64,000 nt of DNA, taken from contig NZ_AQXX01000120.1 in assembly GCF_000376785.1 (NCBI RefSeq), positions 30,037 to 94,036 on the forward strand, given 5' to 3'. Source of the stretch: Hahella ganghwensis DSM 17046 (lineage in GTDB: Bacteria > Pseudomonadota > Gammaproteobacteria > Pseudomonadales > Oleiphilaceae). The notes under the pieces are model-generated. The model saw nothing but the letters and a program-made list of their open reading frames with translations, did no database searches and was not told where the DNA came from. This document shows, in pieces, positions 43,783 through 52,461 of this stretch. The translations under genes and the position numbers were made by a program. How positions within the stretch are numbered: the stretch's first letter is position 1; every line of letters begins with the position of its first letter.

Positions 43783-43798
43783 TTGTCTAACTGGTCAG
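43783..43798 (+). promoter_or_regulatory. Second RutR-like operator, next to the ABC operon start
   Basis: TTGTCTAACTGGTCAG matches the RutR consensus at 11 of 14 defined positions, with an intact TGGTCA half-site. It ends ten bases before the ATG of the ABC ATPase gene, a position expected to block the operon's own transcription. Confidence 0.5.
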
Positions 43799-43808
43799 GT
43801 TATTTAAA

Positions 43809-45353
43809 ATGAAAAACAGGCTGGAACTACTGGGGATTACCAAGCGTTACCCCGGATGTGTCGCCAACCAATCAATAAGACTCTGTGTGGGAGAGGGAGA
43901 AATCCACGCCTTATTGGGCGAAAACGGTGCCGGAAAGAGCACCCTGATGAAAATTATTTATGGTGTGGTCAAAGCAGACGAAGGAGAAATGATCTGGGAA
44001 GGCCACCAGGTAGAGATTACAGGCCCCTCTCATGCCCGCCAGTTGGGTATCGGCATGGTGTTCCAGCATTTTTCTCTGTTCGAGACCCTGACCGTTGCTG
44101 AAAACATTGCTTTAAGCCTGCCCAAAGAGAAAACCGGCACTCTGGATGAACTGAAGCGCAAAATTGTCGACGTATCCCAACGCTACGGTATGAAACTGGA
44201 TCCTGACCGTTATGTTCATACCCTGTCCATCGGCGAGCAACAGCGGGTGGAAATTGTTCGCTGCCTGTTGCAGGACCTGAAGCTGCTGATTCTTGATGAA
44301 CCAACATCGGTTCTCACTCCCCAAGAGGTGTCGAAGCTGTTTGAGACGCTACAGCAGCTGTCATCAGAGGGATGCAGTATTCTCTTCATCTCGCATAAAC
44401 TGGATGAAGTCCGCGCACTATGTCACAACGCCACCATTCTCCGAGGAGGAAAAGTCTCCGGTGATTGCGACCCGCAACAGACCACGACTGAGGAAATTGC
44501 CCGCCTGATGGTCGGCGATGACACGCCATTTGATAAGCAATTTACAAAAGTGGAAGGCAGCACGCCCAGTCTTGAGATCAACCACCTGAGCTTCAAATCG
44601 GAAGACCCGTTTTCCACGCCCATCCGTGATATATCCTTCACGGTCAGATCCGGGGAAATCCTCGGAATTGCCGGTGTGGCGGGCAATGGACAGGAAGAAC
44701 TGTTACGCCTTATCAGTGGTGAAGAGCAATGTAAAAATGAATCGGTTGTGCTCAATGGAAACCCGATTGGCAAACTTCATCCGGATCAAAGACGTAAATT
44801 GGGTATTGGTGTCGTGCCGGAAGAGCGGCTCGGGCGTGGCGCTGTTCCCAACCACTCCCTGGCCCAGAATACGCTTTTGACGGGTTTCCTGAATGGTCTG
44901 TCTCAATTTGGATGGATTCACTACCACAAAGTGAAGGATCTGGCCGCCAGAATCATTTCCGAATTCAACGTTAAGTCAGACGGCACAGAGGCCCAGGCCA
45001 AGAGCCTTTCCGGCGGAAATCTGCAGAAATTCATTATCGGACGTGAAATTCTACAGCACCCTAACCTGCTGGTGTGTTCGCACCCGACCTGGGGAGTGGA
45101 TGTCGGTGCCGCACTGGTGATCCACGAAGCCCTGATTCGTTTACGCGATCAAGGTGGTGCCATATTGGTGTTATCAGAGGACATAGAAGAGTTGTACAAG
45201 ATATGTGACCGCATAGGCGCCATTTGCGATGGTCGTCTGTCGCCGATTCAGCCAACGGATCAGGTGTCGATTGAGTTACTGGGACAATGGATGACTGGTG
45301 AATTCCATCCGCCGGGCTCACCTGTGGATTCCCAGGAGGCCACCTATGCTTAG
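43809..45353 (+). CDS. ABC importer ATPase for nucleosides/purines (two ATP-binding domains)
   Basis: The 514-residue protein has two fused ABC domains. The first has Walker A GENGAGKST (37-45) and signature LSIGEQQRVEIVRCLL. The second has GVAGNGQEELLRLISG, a divergent Walker A, and signature SLSGGNLQKFIIGREI. This matches the simple-sugar/nucleoside type (YufO/NupO, RbsA-like) that works with two different permeases and a BmpA-type lipoprotein. The two permeases follow directly; the binding protein is not in the window. It heads the plus-strand operon facing xdhA. Confidence 0.93.
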   Translation: MKNRLELLGITKRYPGCVANQSIRLCVGEGEIHALLGENGAGKSTLMKIIYGVVKADEGEMIWEGHQVEITGPSHARQLGIGMVFQHFSLFETLTVAENIALSLPKEKTGTLDELKRKIVDVSQRYGMKLDPDRYVHTLSIGEQQRVEIVRCLLQDLKLLILDEPTSVLTPQEVSKLFETLQQLSSEGCSILFISHKLDEVRALCHNATILRGGKVSGDCDPQQTTTEEIARLMVGDDTPFDKQFTKVEGSTPSLEINHLSFKSEDPFSTPIRDISFTVRSGEILGIAGVAGNGQEELLRLISGEEQCKNESVVLNGNPIGKLHPDQRRKLGIGVVPEERLGRGAVPNHSLAQNTLLTGFLNGLSQFGWIHYHKVKDLAARIISEFNVKSDGTEAQAKSLSGGNLQKFIIGREILQHPNLLVCSHPTWGVDVGAALVIHEALIRLRDQGGAILVLSEDIEELYKICDRIGAICDGRLSPIQPTDQVSIELLGQWMTGEFHPPGSPVDSQEATYA

Positions 45354-46431
45354 ACTGGAAAAACGGCCGTCTGACTCTCGCCTGATGGCGTATATGTCGC
45401 CAGTGATGGCAATTATTCTGACACTGATTAGCGGAGCGTTACTGTTTGCTTTTCTGGGTCAATCCCCCACGCACTCCCTCTATACATTCTTTATCAGCCC
45501 ACTGACCGATCTTTACGGCTGGTCTGAACTGGGTGTTAAGGTCGCCCCACTGATGCTGTGCGCCCTGGGACTGACACTGTGCTTTCGGGCCAAAGTCTGG
45601 AATATCGGCGCGGAAGGCCAGTTCATTATTGGCGGATTGGGAGGCGGTTATCTGGCACTGCAGATGGGCAATATTGAGTCGGCCTGGGTACTCCCCGCCG
45701 TTATCCTGTTCGGTGCGCTTTGCGGCCTGGGCTGGGCTGCATTGGCCGCTCTGTTGAAGACCCGGTTCAACTGCAATGAAGTCCTGACGACCATCATGCT
45801 GAACTATATCGCACTCAACTGGCTGCTCTACTCAGTACACGGGCCTTTGAAAGACCCTGAAGGGTTCAATTTTCCCGAGTCTGCCCTGTTTTCGGACTTT
45901 GCCATGCTGCCGCCACTGTTTGAGGATTATCGCGTCAGTGTCAGTCTGGCGTTTGCCATGATCCTCATGGTCGCCATCTGGACATTACTGTCCCGCACGA
46001 TGATAGGTTTCCAGATCAGTGTACTGGGTGAAGATGCCAAAGCAGCCCAGTTTGCCGGCTTTCGCGCCAAACGGCTGGTCTGGCTGACCCTGCTGATCTG
46101 TGGCGCACTTGCAGGTTTTGCGGGGGTTTCCGAAGTCAGCGGTCAGATAGGACAACTGACGCCCTACATTTCTCCGGGTTATGGCTACAGCGCCATTATC
46201 GTGGTTTTTCTCGGGCGCATGCATCCGGTCGGCATTCTATTGGGCAGCATGATACTCGGCCTGACCTTCCTGGGCGGGGAAATGGTGCAGATGGAGCTGG
46301 CCATGCCCAAGTCCATTACCGGCCTGTTCCAGGGCATGCTGTTGTTTTATCTGTTGGCCTGCGATCTGTTCATCGGTTATCGCATCAAGTTGAAGTCCAG
46401 CGCTGCGAAAGTCGCCGCTGCCGGTTCCTGA
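45346..46431 (+). CDS. ABC importer permease, nucleoside/purine type (first)
   Basis: I start at ATG 45346, since AGGAGG lies six bases upstream and the protein then begins MLRLEKRPSDS; this overlaps the ATPase gene by eight bases. The 361 residues form about nine transmembrane helices. They show the BPD_transp_2 pattern (ALGLTLCFRAKVWNIGAEGQFIIGG, then FNCNEVLTTIMLNYIA), as in YufP/NupP. It forms half of the inner-membrane channel. Confidence 0.93.
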   Translation: MLRLEKRPSDSRLMAYMSPVMAIILTLISGALLFAFLGQSPTHSLYTFFISPLTDLYGWSELGVKVAPLMLCALGLTLCFRAKVWNIGAEGQFIIGGLGGGYLALQMGNIESAWVLPAVILFGALCGLGWAALAALLKTRFNCNEVLTTIMLNYIALNWLLYSVHGPLKDPEGFNFPESALFSDFAMLPPLFEDYRVSVSLAFAMILMVAIWTLLSRTMIGFQISVLGEDAKAAQFAGFRAKRLVWLTLLICGALAGFAGVSEVSGQIGQLTPYISPGYGYSAIIVVFLGRMHPVGILLGSMILGLTFLGGEMVQMELAMPKSITGLFQGMLLFYLLACDLFIGYRIKLKSSAAKVAAAGS

Positions 46432-46442
46432 GGAGAGTACCT

Positions 46443-47369
46443 GTGGATGTAGATCTGATTACCAATATTTTGTTCGCCACCTTACGTACCGGTACCCCGC
46501 TGGTTCTGATCGCACTGGGTGAGATGGTTTGTGAAAAATCCGGAGTCCTGAACCTGGGTCAGGAAGGCATGCTGCTGATGGGCGCGGTCGTCGGTTTCAT
46601 GTTTGCCGTAATCTCAGGAAATACCTGGGTTGGACTGGGCGCGTCTATGGTGGCCGGCATGCTTATGTCGGGGGTGTTCGCACTGCTGGCGGTGACGCTG
46701 GTGGCCAACCAGGTCGCGACAGGGCTGGCACTGACCATTTTCGGTATCGGTTTGTCGGCATTTCTCGGCACCGATTATGTGGGTATGGGGATTGATGGCA
46801 TCGGCCCCTGGGAAATTCCCTTGCTGAGCGATATTCCCATCATCGGCAAAGTACTGTTCTCCCACGATCCATTGGTTTACCTGTCCTGGATTCTGTTTGC
46901 CCTGGTTTACTGGACTTTCCGCAAAACGAGAGTCGGACTGATCATCCGCGCCGTCGGCGAAAATCCAGAGAGCGCCAACGCAATCGGCATGCCCGTCATG
47001 AAAGTTCGTTATGCGGCTGTGATATTCGGCGGCTTGATGACTGGCCTGGCCGGAGGATACCTCTCCCTTTCCTATACCCCATTATGGACTGAAGGTATGT
47101 CTGCCGGACGCGGCTGGATTGCACTGGCTCTGGTGGTGTTTGCCAGTTGGAAAGCAGAACGGGTAATGCTGGGCGCTTACCTGTTTGGTCTGGCCAGTAT
47201 CATGCACCTGATCCTGCAGGGACTTGGTTTCGACATTTCCCCCAACCTGCTGGCCATGCTGCCTTATGCAGCCACCATTGTGGTGCTGATGGTCATCGCC
47301 AGTGACGCCATGCGCTCCAAGTTAAATACACCACTGGCGCTTGGCCAACCCTATCGGCCACAGTTGTAG
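46443..47369 (+). CDS. ABC importer permease, nucleoside/purine type (second)
   Basis: The GTG start at 46443 follows GAGGAGAG. The 308-residue protein has the YufQ/NupQ pattern: LIALGEMVCEKSGVLNLGQEGMLLMGAV, ATGLALTIFGIGLSAFLG and RVGLIIRAVGENPESANAIGM, with eight or nine helices. It pairs with the preceding permease. Neighbour genes make a purine nucleobase or nucleoside the likely cargo. Confidence 0.93.
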   Translation: MDVDLITNILFATLRTGTPLVLIALGEMVCEKSGVLNLGQEGMLLMGAVVGFMFAVISGNTWVGLGASMVAGMLMSGVFALLAVTLVANQVATGLALTIFGIGLSAFLGTDYVGMGIDGIGPWEIPLLSDIPIIGKVLFSHDPLVYLSWILFALVYWTFRKTRVGLIIRAVGENPESANAIGMPVMKVRYAAVIFGGLMTGLAGGYLSLSYTPLWTEGMSAGRGWIALALVVFASWKAERVMLGAYLFGLASIMHLILQGLGFDISPNLLAMLPYAATIVVLMVIASDAMRSKLNTPLALGQPYRPQL

Positions 47370-47380
47370 AGGGAAACGCC

Positions 47381-48091
47381 ATGGGAGTGAATGCAGGTCC
47401 AGTGACCGGTCAATCCAGACGCCGGAAAGACGCAGCTGCTGAAAAAAGCGCCGATAACTCGAAAGACAGCATCCGGGCCCACAATGAACGCAAAATTCTG
47501 CGCGCTGCAGAGCTGGAATTCGTACGTCACGGGTACAAAGGCACCAGCATGCAGGCCATCGCGGATCGCGCTGAACTTCCAAAGGCGAATATTCACTACT
47601 ACTTCAAGAGTAAAGCGATGCTTTACAGCCGTATGCTGGAAAACATCACAGAGTTATGGAATTCCACGCTGTCGGAAATGTCAGAGCATGACGACCCGGC
47701 CAAGGTTCTGACCCGCTACATCAGGACCAAAGTGGAACTCTCCATGAGCCACCCTGACGCTTCCAAGATCTATGCCACGGAAATTATCCAGGGGGCTCCC
47801 CATCTGCATGACCACCTGCGCAAACGGACCCGGCAGTGGATGCGTGAAAAGGTGAAAATTATCGATAGCTGGATCAGTCAGGGCAAAATGAAGCCGGTGG
47901 ATTCCACCCATCTGATCTTTTTGATCTGGTCTTCCACCCAGCATTACGCTGACTTCAACACTCAGATTCTGACGATTACCAATCAACTTGAATTTGAGCA
48001 GGAGGATATCGACCAGATTACCCGATTTCTTTGTGAAGTCATTTTAGGCGGATGTGGTCTCGAGCCCGATTTCTCGGTACTGACCACTTAA
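47381..48091 (+). CDS. TetR-family regulator, RutR-like
   Basis: The 236-residue protein has the TetR HTH (ILRAAELEFVRHGYKGTSMQAIADRAELPKANIHYYFKSKAMLY, about residues 40-83). Its C-terminal domain (LIFLIWSSTQHYADFNTQI) matches RutR, which in E. coli binds uracil/thymine and controls pyrimidine and purine breakdown. The N terminus carries about 35 extra basic, polar residues. It is the last gene of the ABC operon, and RutR-like palindromes are found upstream of that operon, so it probably represses both purine operons. The ligand here is more likely a purine than uracil. Confidence 0.9.
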   Translation: MGVNAGPVTGQSRRRKDAAAEKSADNSKDSIRAHNERKILRAAELEFVRHGYKGTSMQAIADRAELPKANIHYYFKSKAMLYSRMLENITELWNSTLSEMSEHDDPAKVLTRYIRTKVELSMSHPDASKIYATEIIQGAPHLHDHLRKRTRQWMREKVKIIDSWISQGKMKPVDSTHLIFLIWSSTQHYADFNTQILTITNQLEFEQEDIDQITRFLCEVILGGCGLEPDFSVLTT

Positions 48092-48125
48092 TCCAGGTAT
48101 AAGATGGCTCCTCACCCTATCCGGT

Positions 48126-49013
48126 CTAAAGAATAAACAAGGACTCGTCCCACCAGAGTTCTGGCTCATCCAGGGGCGTTTCTTCTGAAAGATCCGGATT
48201 GCGTATTCTCAGCACCTGACGCTTATCCAGTTGCATCTCTTTCAATGCTTTACGATGAACGGGGTGCTCTAGAAACAGGCGATCAAACTCTCCATTGGCG
48301 ATCAGCATTCTCAATCCCTTTTCCAACCGCTCAGCCAGTCTTTCATTTTGCTTACTGACAAAAAAGTAAATCGGTGCGGGATAGGTCAGCACCAGATGAG
48401 GCTCAGCAATGAGATTATCATAGGGAGTCGTTTCCAGTTCTCCATAGATTTCCAACACCCCACGGGGAAAATAGTCATACTTCCCCAGACTGATCTGTTT
48501 GAACATTTCACTGTATTGGGGAATGGTTCGTACCGGCAACCGGTTGGCACTGAGTATCTTGGTATCAGGCCAATCATGCCCCTGCAGAGCAGTGTAGTCC
48601 TTCAGATCTTCCAGCGAATGAATCTGGCTGAATCGTTCACGCCGGTCTTCACGAATGATGAATAGCCTGACGCCGAGAAGCCCTTTCATCAGTGGTATGC
48701 GAATCGGACGGACCTTGTCTTCCCGCTCCTGTGAAGTCATGGACCAGGCAACATCAAATCCACGGTTATTCTCAAGCAACCAGAATACACGGCTCTGGTA
48801 CACGAACTCCTGACTTTCTGTCAGGGTATAAGGACCAAACTCCCCCTTCGTGACCTCCATGGCCGCGCCCAGCAGGGAAATAAAGTAGGAGTTACGTATG
48901 TCTTCCTCGGATTGGGGTTTGAGATGCCTGATATTCATGGGGTCTGCAGCTTGCGCAGACAAGACCGCAGTCATCAGAGCTCCCAATAACAGGGAAACTA
49001 TCAGGCGCCACAT
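48126..49013 (-). CDS. Periplasmic solute-binding protein family 3-like protein
   Basis: The 295-residue protein has a signal peptide (MWRLIVSLLLGALMTAVLSAQA). Its body is like family 3 solute-binding proteins: SQEREDKVRPIRIPLMKGLLGVRLFII, then LEDLKDYTALQGHDWPDTKILSANRLPV, then KQNERLAERLEKGLRMLIANGEFDRLF. It lacks a neighbouring permease. Stand-alone members are common in marine bacteria and may feed chemoreceptors or two-component sensors. It converges on the TetR gene with a 34-bp gap. It is not the BmpA-type binding protein expected by the purine importer. Confidence 0.85.
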   Translation of the reverse strand: MWRLIVSLLLGALMTAVLSAQAADPMNIRHLKPQSEEDIRNSYFISLLGAAMEVTKGEFGPYTLTESQEFVYQSRVFWLLENNRGFDVAWSMTSQEREDKVRPIRIPLMKGLLGVRLFIIREDRRERFSQIHSLEDLKDYTALQGHDWPDTKILSANRLPVRTIPQYSEMFKQISLGKYDYFPRGVLEIYGELETTPYDNLIAEPHLVLTYPAPIYFFVSKQNERLAERLEKGLRMLIANGEFDRLFLEHPVHRKALKEMQLDKRQVLRIRNPDLSEETPLDEPELWWDESLFIL

Positions 49014-49056
49014 AGGCTTCGTCCCTCCAGGATCAGTGTTTGTCTCTGAGTTTAGA

Positions 49057-49100
49057 TCAAACCGGCCATTTCATCCTGCTGAACGAAATGGCCGGTTTGA
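49057..49100. other. Perfect 16-bp inverted repeat between genes
   Basis: TCAAACCGGCCATTTC at 49057-49072 pairs perfectly with GAAATGGCCGGTTTGA at 49085-49100 around a 12-bp loop. It lies 57 bp after the crotonase stop and before the promoter of the solute-binding gene. It may be a terminator for the crotonase gene, though the T-run is weak. Confidence 0.7.
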
Positions 49101-49157
49101 ATCTGGAGGGCAGAACGCGAAGGATGCAAAAGACCTTTATTGCTCCTTAAACGTTAA

Positions 49158-49970
49158 TCAGTCCTTGAATGTAGGCTCACGCTTTTGCATCTGGGCCATC
49201 ATCGCTTCCTGAATATCTTCACTGATCAGCATTGCCGCGTTCCATGTCGCCACGTAGTTGAGACTGTCAGCCACGGAGTGATCACGAGTGTATTTGATCA
49301 TTTCTTTGGTTCCACGAATCGCCAGCGGGGATTTGGCGGCAATAATATGAGCGATTTCCTCCACACTGGCATAGAGCTCGTCCTGATTGGCGTAGGAATG
49401 GTTGGCCAGCCCTACCCTGATCGCTTCATCCGCTTTCACTTTGCGCCCCGTGTAAGCCAGCTCCCGCATCAGGCCATCCTGAATGATATGTGGCAGGCGT
49501 TGCAGAGTACCGACATCTGCTGTCATGCCGATATCAATCTCCTTGATCTGGAAGTAGGCATCTTCACTGATATAACGCATATCACAGCAGGACACCATAT
49601 CCACACCACCACCAATGCAACCGCCATGAATCGCCGCAATCACCGGTTTACGACAATCTTCAATGGCAGTCAGGCTACTTTGCAGTTTGAGTATCATGCG
49701 GCGCAGGGATTCTCTTTTACGTCCCTCACATTTTTCCTTAGCGGTCATGACGGAAGAAAAATCCATCAGATCAATACCGGAGCAAAAATGTTTACCGGCA
49801 CCACGCAGGATCACCACTCTGACGGTATCTTCCTGGTCCGCCCATTCCATTGCTGCCTTCAGTTCATCCCACATTGCCATGTTCAGGGCGTTGGCTTTCT
49901 CCGGCCGGCTTAGTTCGACGGTTGCCACAGCCTTATGCTGAGTGACATTGAGAGTTGTGTAATCTGACAT
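49158..49970 (-). CDS. Crotonase / enoyl-CoA hydratase family protein
   Basis: The 270-residue protein has the crotonase oxyanion-hole blocks GAGKHFCSGIDLMDFSS (about 56-72) and KPVIAAIHGGCIGGGVDMVSCCDMRY (about 104-129). The Asp in KEIDIGMTADVGTLQRLPHI (rather than Glu) is as in dienoyl-CoA isomerase/ECH1-like members. It likely isomerises or hydrates an unsaturated acyl-CoA. GAGG precedes the ATG by six bases. No other fatty-acid gene is adjacent. Confidence 0.92.
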   Translation of the reverse strand: MSDYTTLNVTQHKAVATVELSRPEKANALNMAMWDELKAAMEWADQEDTVRVVILRGAGKHFCSGIDLMDFSSVMTAKEKCEGRKRESLRRMILKLQSSLTAIEDCRKPVIAAIHGGCIGGGVDMVSCCDMRYISEDAYFQIKEIDIGMTADVGTLQRLPHIIQDGLMRELAYTGRKVKADEAIRVGLANHSYANQDELYASVEEIAHIIAAKSPLAIRGTKEMIKYTRDHSVADSLNYVATWNAAMLISEDIQEAMMAQMQKREPTFKD

Positions 49971-50142
49971 GTTGACCTCGAATTCTTCGCTGTTTTTATC
50001 CTGGCTTCCGGGAAAGCGGTATCAGTATCCCACTCTCCAAACCTCGTTTTTGATGATGCCCGTCTTTTATGATGAAAGCAGGGAAAGTTTACACTGAATA
50101 TATTGCGAAGGGTAATAGAGTAATGTGTAGTCTTAACAGGCC

Positions 50143-50919
50143 TCAGGTTTTCGCCACCAGATCAAGCGAGGTTCGTTGATATCCAGTATAGGGGCGCCCC
50201 AGGAAACACTCCGGGACAGAAACTGACAAGGTGGAACAAGCGAGACTCAGAAGCGCTTGGTCAGAAGATCTGTAGAGATAATAAGAGATTGCCTGGGAGG
50301 CATCTGTCGCATAGATTCGGGGAGGTGCGATCTTGAACCCTGCTTTTCCCATCACATGAGCCAATGCACTACCGCAACGTTTGACTTCAGCCTCTTTCAA
50401 AGTCCATAACCAGGTAAAATATTCACTCCGTTCACTCCCCTCCAGTGAGGCCAGATGATGACTTTCCTCCGGCAGAAAATACCGCCTTGCCAGCTTGATT
50501 CTGTCCTGTTTTTGAGGTGTTTCCAGGTCAATTCCCAGAGGGGCGTTGGCAAATGCCACCGCTACGCAATCCTGATGGTGGGTCACACTGAAATGCCACT
50601 GATTTGAAGTCGCCTCCTGCAATACCGGTTTGCCACTTTCCAGATAGGTAATACAGACGTCCTGTGGAGAGGTTTTCAGCCATTGGGCAGCAACCGCTTT
50701 AACCATTGCCCGCCCCAACAGACTACAACGTGATGCAGTGAGATCCCTGAAAGACCTGACTCTCTGAATTTCGGCCCGGGTTAGCCAATCAAAATATAAA
50801 GACTCTTCAGGTTCATCAATATCACTGACTTTAGCCAGGATCACCAGGATCTGGTGATCTGAGGGAGCTTCGGAGGGGAATGCCTGAACTTTCTCAGTTA
50901 ACATGCAGGAGCGCTTCAC
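50143..50919 (-). CDS. 4'-Phosphopantetheinyl transferase superfamily protein (Sfp-type)
   Basis: The protein (258 residues from GTG 50919, or 253 from ATG 50904) has the Sfp-type motifs: HFSVTHHQDCVAVAFANAPLGIDLE, with the Mg2+-binding Asp/Glu pair, and YFTWLWTLKEAEVKRCG. It moves phosphopantetheine from CoA to carrier proteins. Sfp-type enzymes activate carrier proteins of polyketide, peptide or polyunsaturated fatty-acid synthases; none is in the window. It is a single gene with an unclear start. Confidence 0.9.
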   Translation of the reverse strand: MKRSCMLTEKVQAFPSEAPSDHQILVILAKVSDIDEPEESLYFDWLTRAEIQRVRSFRDLTASRCSLLGRAMVKAVAAQWLKTSPQDVCITYLESGKPVLQEATSNQWHFSVTHHQDCVAVAFANAPLGIDLETPQKQDRIKLARRYFLPEESHHLASLEGSERSEYFTWLWTLKEAEVKRCGSALAHVMGKAGFKIAPPRIYATDASQAISYYLYRSSDQALLSLACSTLSVSVPECFLGRPYTGYQRTSLDLVAKT

Positions 50920-50993
50920 AAATAGTCTGTAACAAGGTCTGTCGCGTCAGCAGGCGATGCCCGGAAACCATTTAGGTCTCCGGGCAAGTTAGC

Positions 50994-52244
50994 TTAGGCC
51001 AACCAACGTCCCAGGAAGTAAACGTTAATATATCCCAGGGTAAAGGCAAACAACAGCACAGCACTAAAGCGAGCATATCCGGCAAAAGTCAACTCTTTCA
51101 CTTTGGACATCGCCACAATACCGGCCGCAGATCCGATAACCAGCAGAGAACCACCAACACCGACCGAGTATGTCAGAGCCAGCCAGTCGGCCTTGGTCAT
51201 CTCAATACCGGACTTCAGCACAGCAGCCGTCAGAGGTACGTTATCAACCAACGCTGACAGTAATCCCATCAGGTAGTTAGCCAGCAAAGGTGAACTCATG
51301 CTGTAGATTTCCACCAGAGAATTCAGTACTCCCACTTCCTTCAATACTCCGACAATCAGCAGAATGCCAAGGAAGAACAACAGGGTTTCAAACTCGATGA
51401 TTCTGACATACTCAAGGATGGGGTCCAGATCGTTATCATCATTAAAGAATCGGGCAATCAGGAACATGATGGAGAGGCCGAACATAAAGGTCAGAACTGG
51501 CGGAACCTTGAAAATGGCGTTTAATGCAATCGTAGAAAAAATCGTCAACAGAAACAGAGCGGAGATGGCCATATCCACACGGCGCACCGTTGTGGGGTGA
51601 CGTTGAATTTTCACATCCCCTTTCAAACCAAATGACAGCACACATGCAACCGCCAGCACGGATATCAAAGCCGGCAGACTCAGCATCATCAGATCAACAA
51701 TACCGACCCGATTGTCCAGGAAAATCATCAACGTCGTCACGTCACCGGTAATCAAGGCCACACCGCCACTGTTGACGGCAAACACCACCAGGGCCGAGAA
51801 ACGCAGAGTCTTGGCTGTAGGAAGATTCAATGACAACACCAGAGCAACGGACACCAGTGTCGCGGTAATGTTGTCGGCCAGAGACGAGAAAATAAAACAG
51901 AAAATCGCCGTCAGAAACAGGAGCTTCTTCTCCGATATCTGTTGCGGCAGAAACAGATAAATAACGTTCTCGATCAACCCCTTCTTGTTGAGATAGGCAA
52001 CAAAGGTCATCGCTGCCACCAGGAACAGCCAGAGACTGGCAATTTCACTGATGTTGGATTCCAGCCCGTGCTGCACGGCTTCATACTGACCATGCATGGT
52101 CTCGTAAATAAAAAGTATCAACCAGGATAGAGTGCCGAAAAAGAGAGTAACCTTGGCTTTGTTGATGTGAGTAACTTCTTCAAAAACCACGCCCATCAGA
52201 GCCAGGATCGCCAGCCCTAAAAGAATCCAGTGTAAATAGATCAT
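50994..52244 (-). CDS. nhaD: NhaD-type Na+/H+ antiporter
   Basis: I place the start at ATG 52244, preceded by CGGAGATGTAAA; upstream codons are not part of the family. The 416-residue protein has about 12 helices and the ArsB/NhaD signature blocks SSLADNITATLVSVALVLSLNL, AVNSGGVALITGDVTTLMIFLDNRV and LLSALVDNVPLTAAVL, containing membrane Asp and Asn residues used for Na+ exchange. It exports Na+ at alkaline or saline conditions, in line with a marine or halophilic host. Confidence 0.93.
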   Translation of the reverse strand: MIYLHWILLGLAILALMGVVFEEVTHINKAKVTLFFGTLSWLILFIYETMHGQYEAVQHGLESNISEIASLWLFLVAAMTFVAYLNKKGLIENVIYLFLPQQISEKKLLFLTAIFCFIFSSLADNITATLVSVALVLSLNLPTAKTLRFSALVVFAVNSGGVALITGDVTTLMIFLDNRVGIVDLMMLSLPALISVLAVACVLSFGLKGDVKIQRHPTTVRRVDMAISALFLLTIFSTIALNAIFKVPPVLTFMFGLSIMFLIARFFNDDNDLDPILEYVRIIEFETLLFFLGILLIVGVLKEVGVLNSLVEIYSMSSPLLANYLMGLLSALVDNVPLTAAVLKSGIEMTKADWLALTYSVGVGGSLLVIGSAAGIVAMSKVKELTFAGYARFSAVLLFAFTLGYINVYFLGRWLA

Positions 52245-52461
52245 TTTACATCTCCGATTAATGCCGGCGGTATTCTCGGTATTGAAGCCAGTTAATGCAA
52301 TGGATAATACGCTATAGCCGTAGGCCACATCGGGGTTACTGGTTACCTCTCCTCCTAAACTGATAGATATTGAACACTTTTCAAAAGACAAAGAGCCGAC
52401 TCAAACCCGCCAGATTGCGCCGGCTGTCAAGCTGTAATAAGTTTGAACTGCCGGGGGGCTA

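Larger units (their letters stand above)
43118..43808. other. 691-bp divergent regulatory region between purine operons
   Basis: No credible gene is present; a 111-residue minus-strand frame at 43403-43738 is AT-driven and lacks a ribosome binding site. The region carries a 13-bp tandem repeat, a half-site CTGACCA at 43414-43420, and two palindromes that resemble the RutR operator. Promoters for both xdhA and the ABC operon must lie here. Confidence 0.7.

Noticed and set aside
48126..49013. Binding protein of the purine ABC importer
   Set aside because: It is a family 3-type protein on the opposite strand, not BmpA-type.
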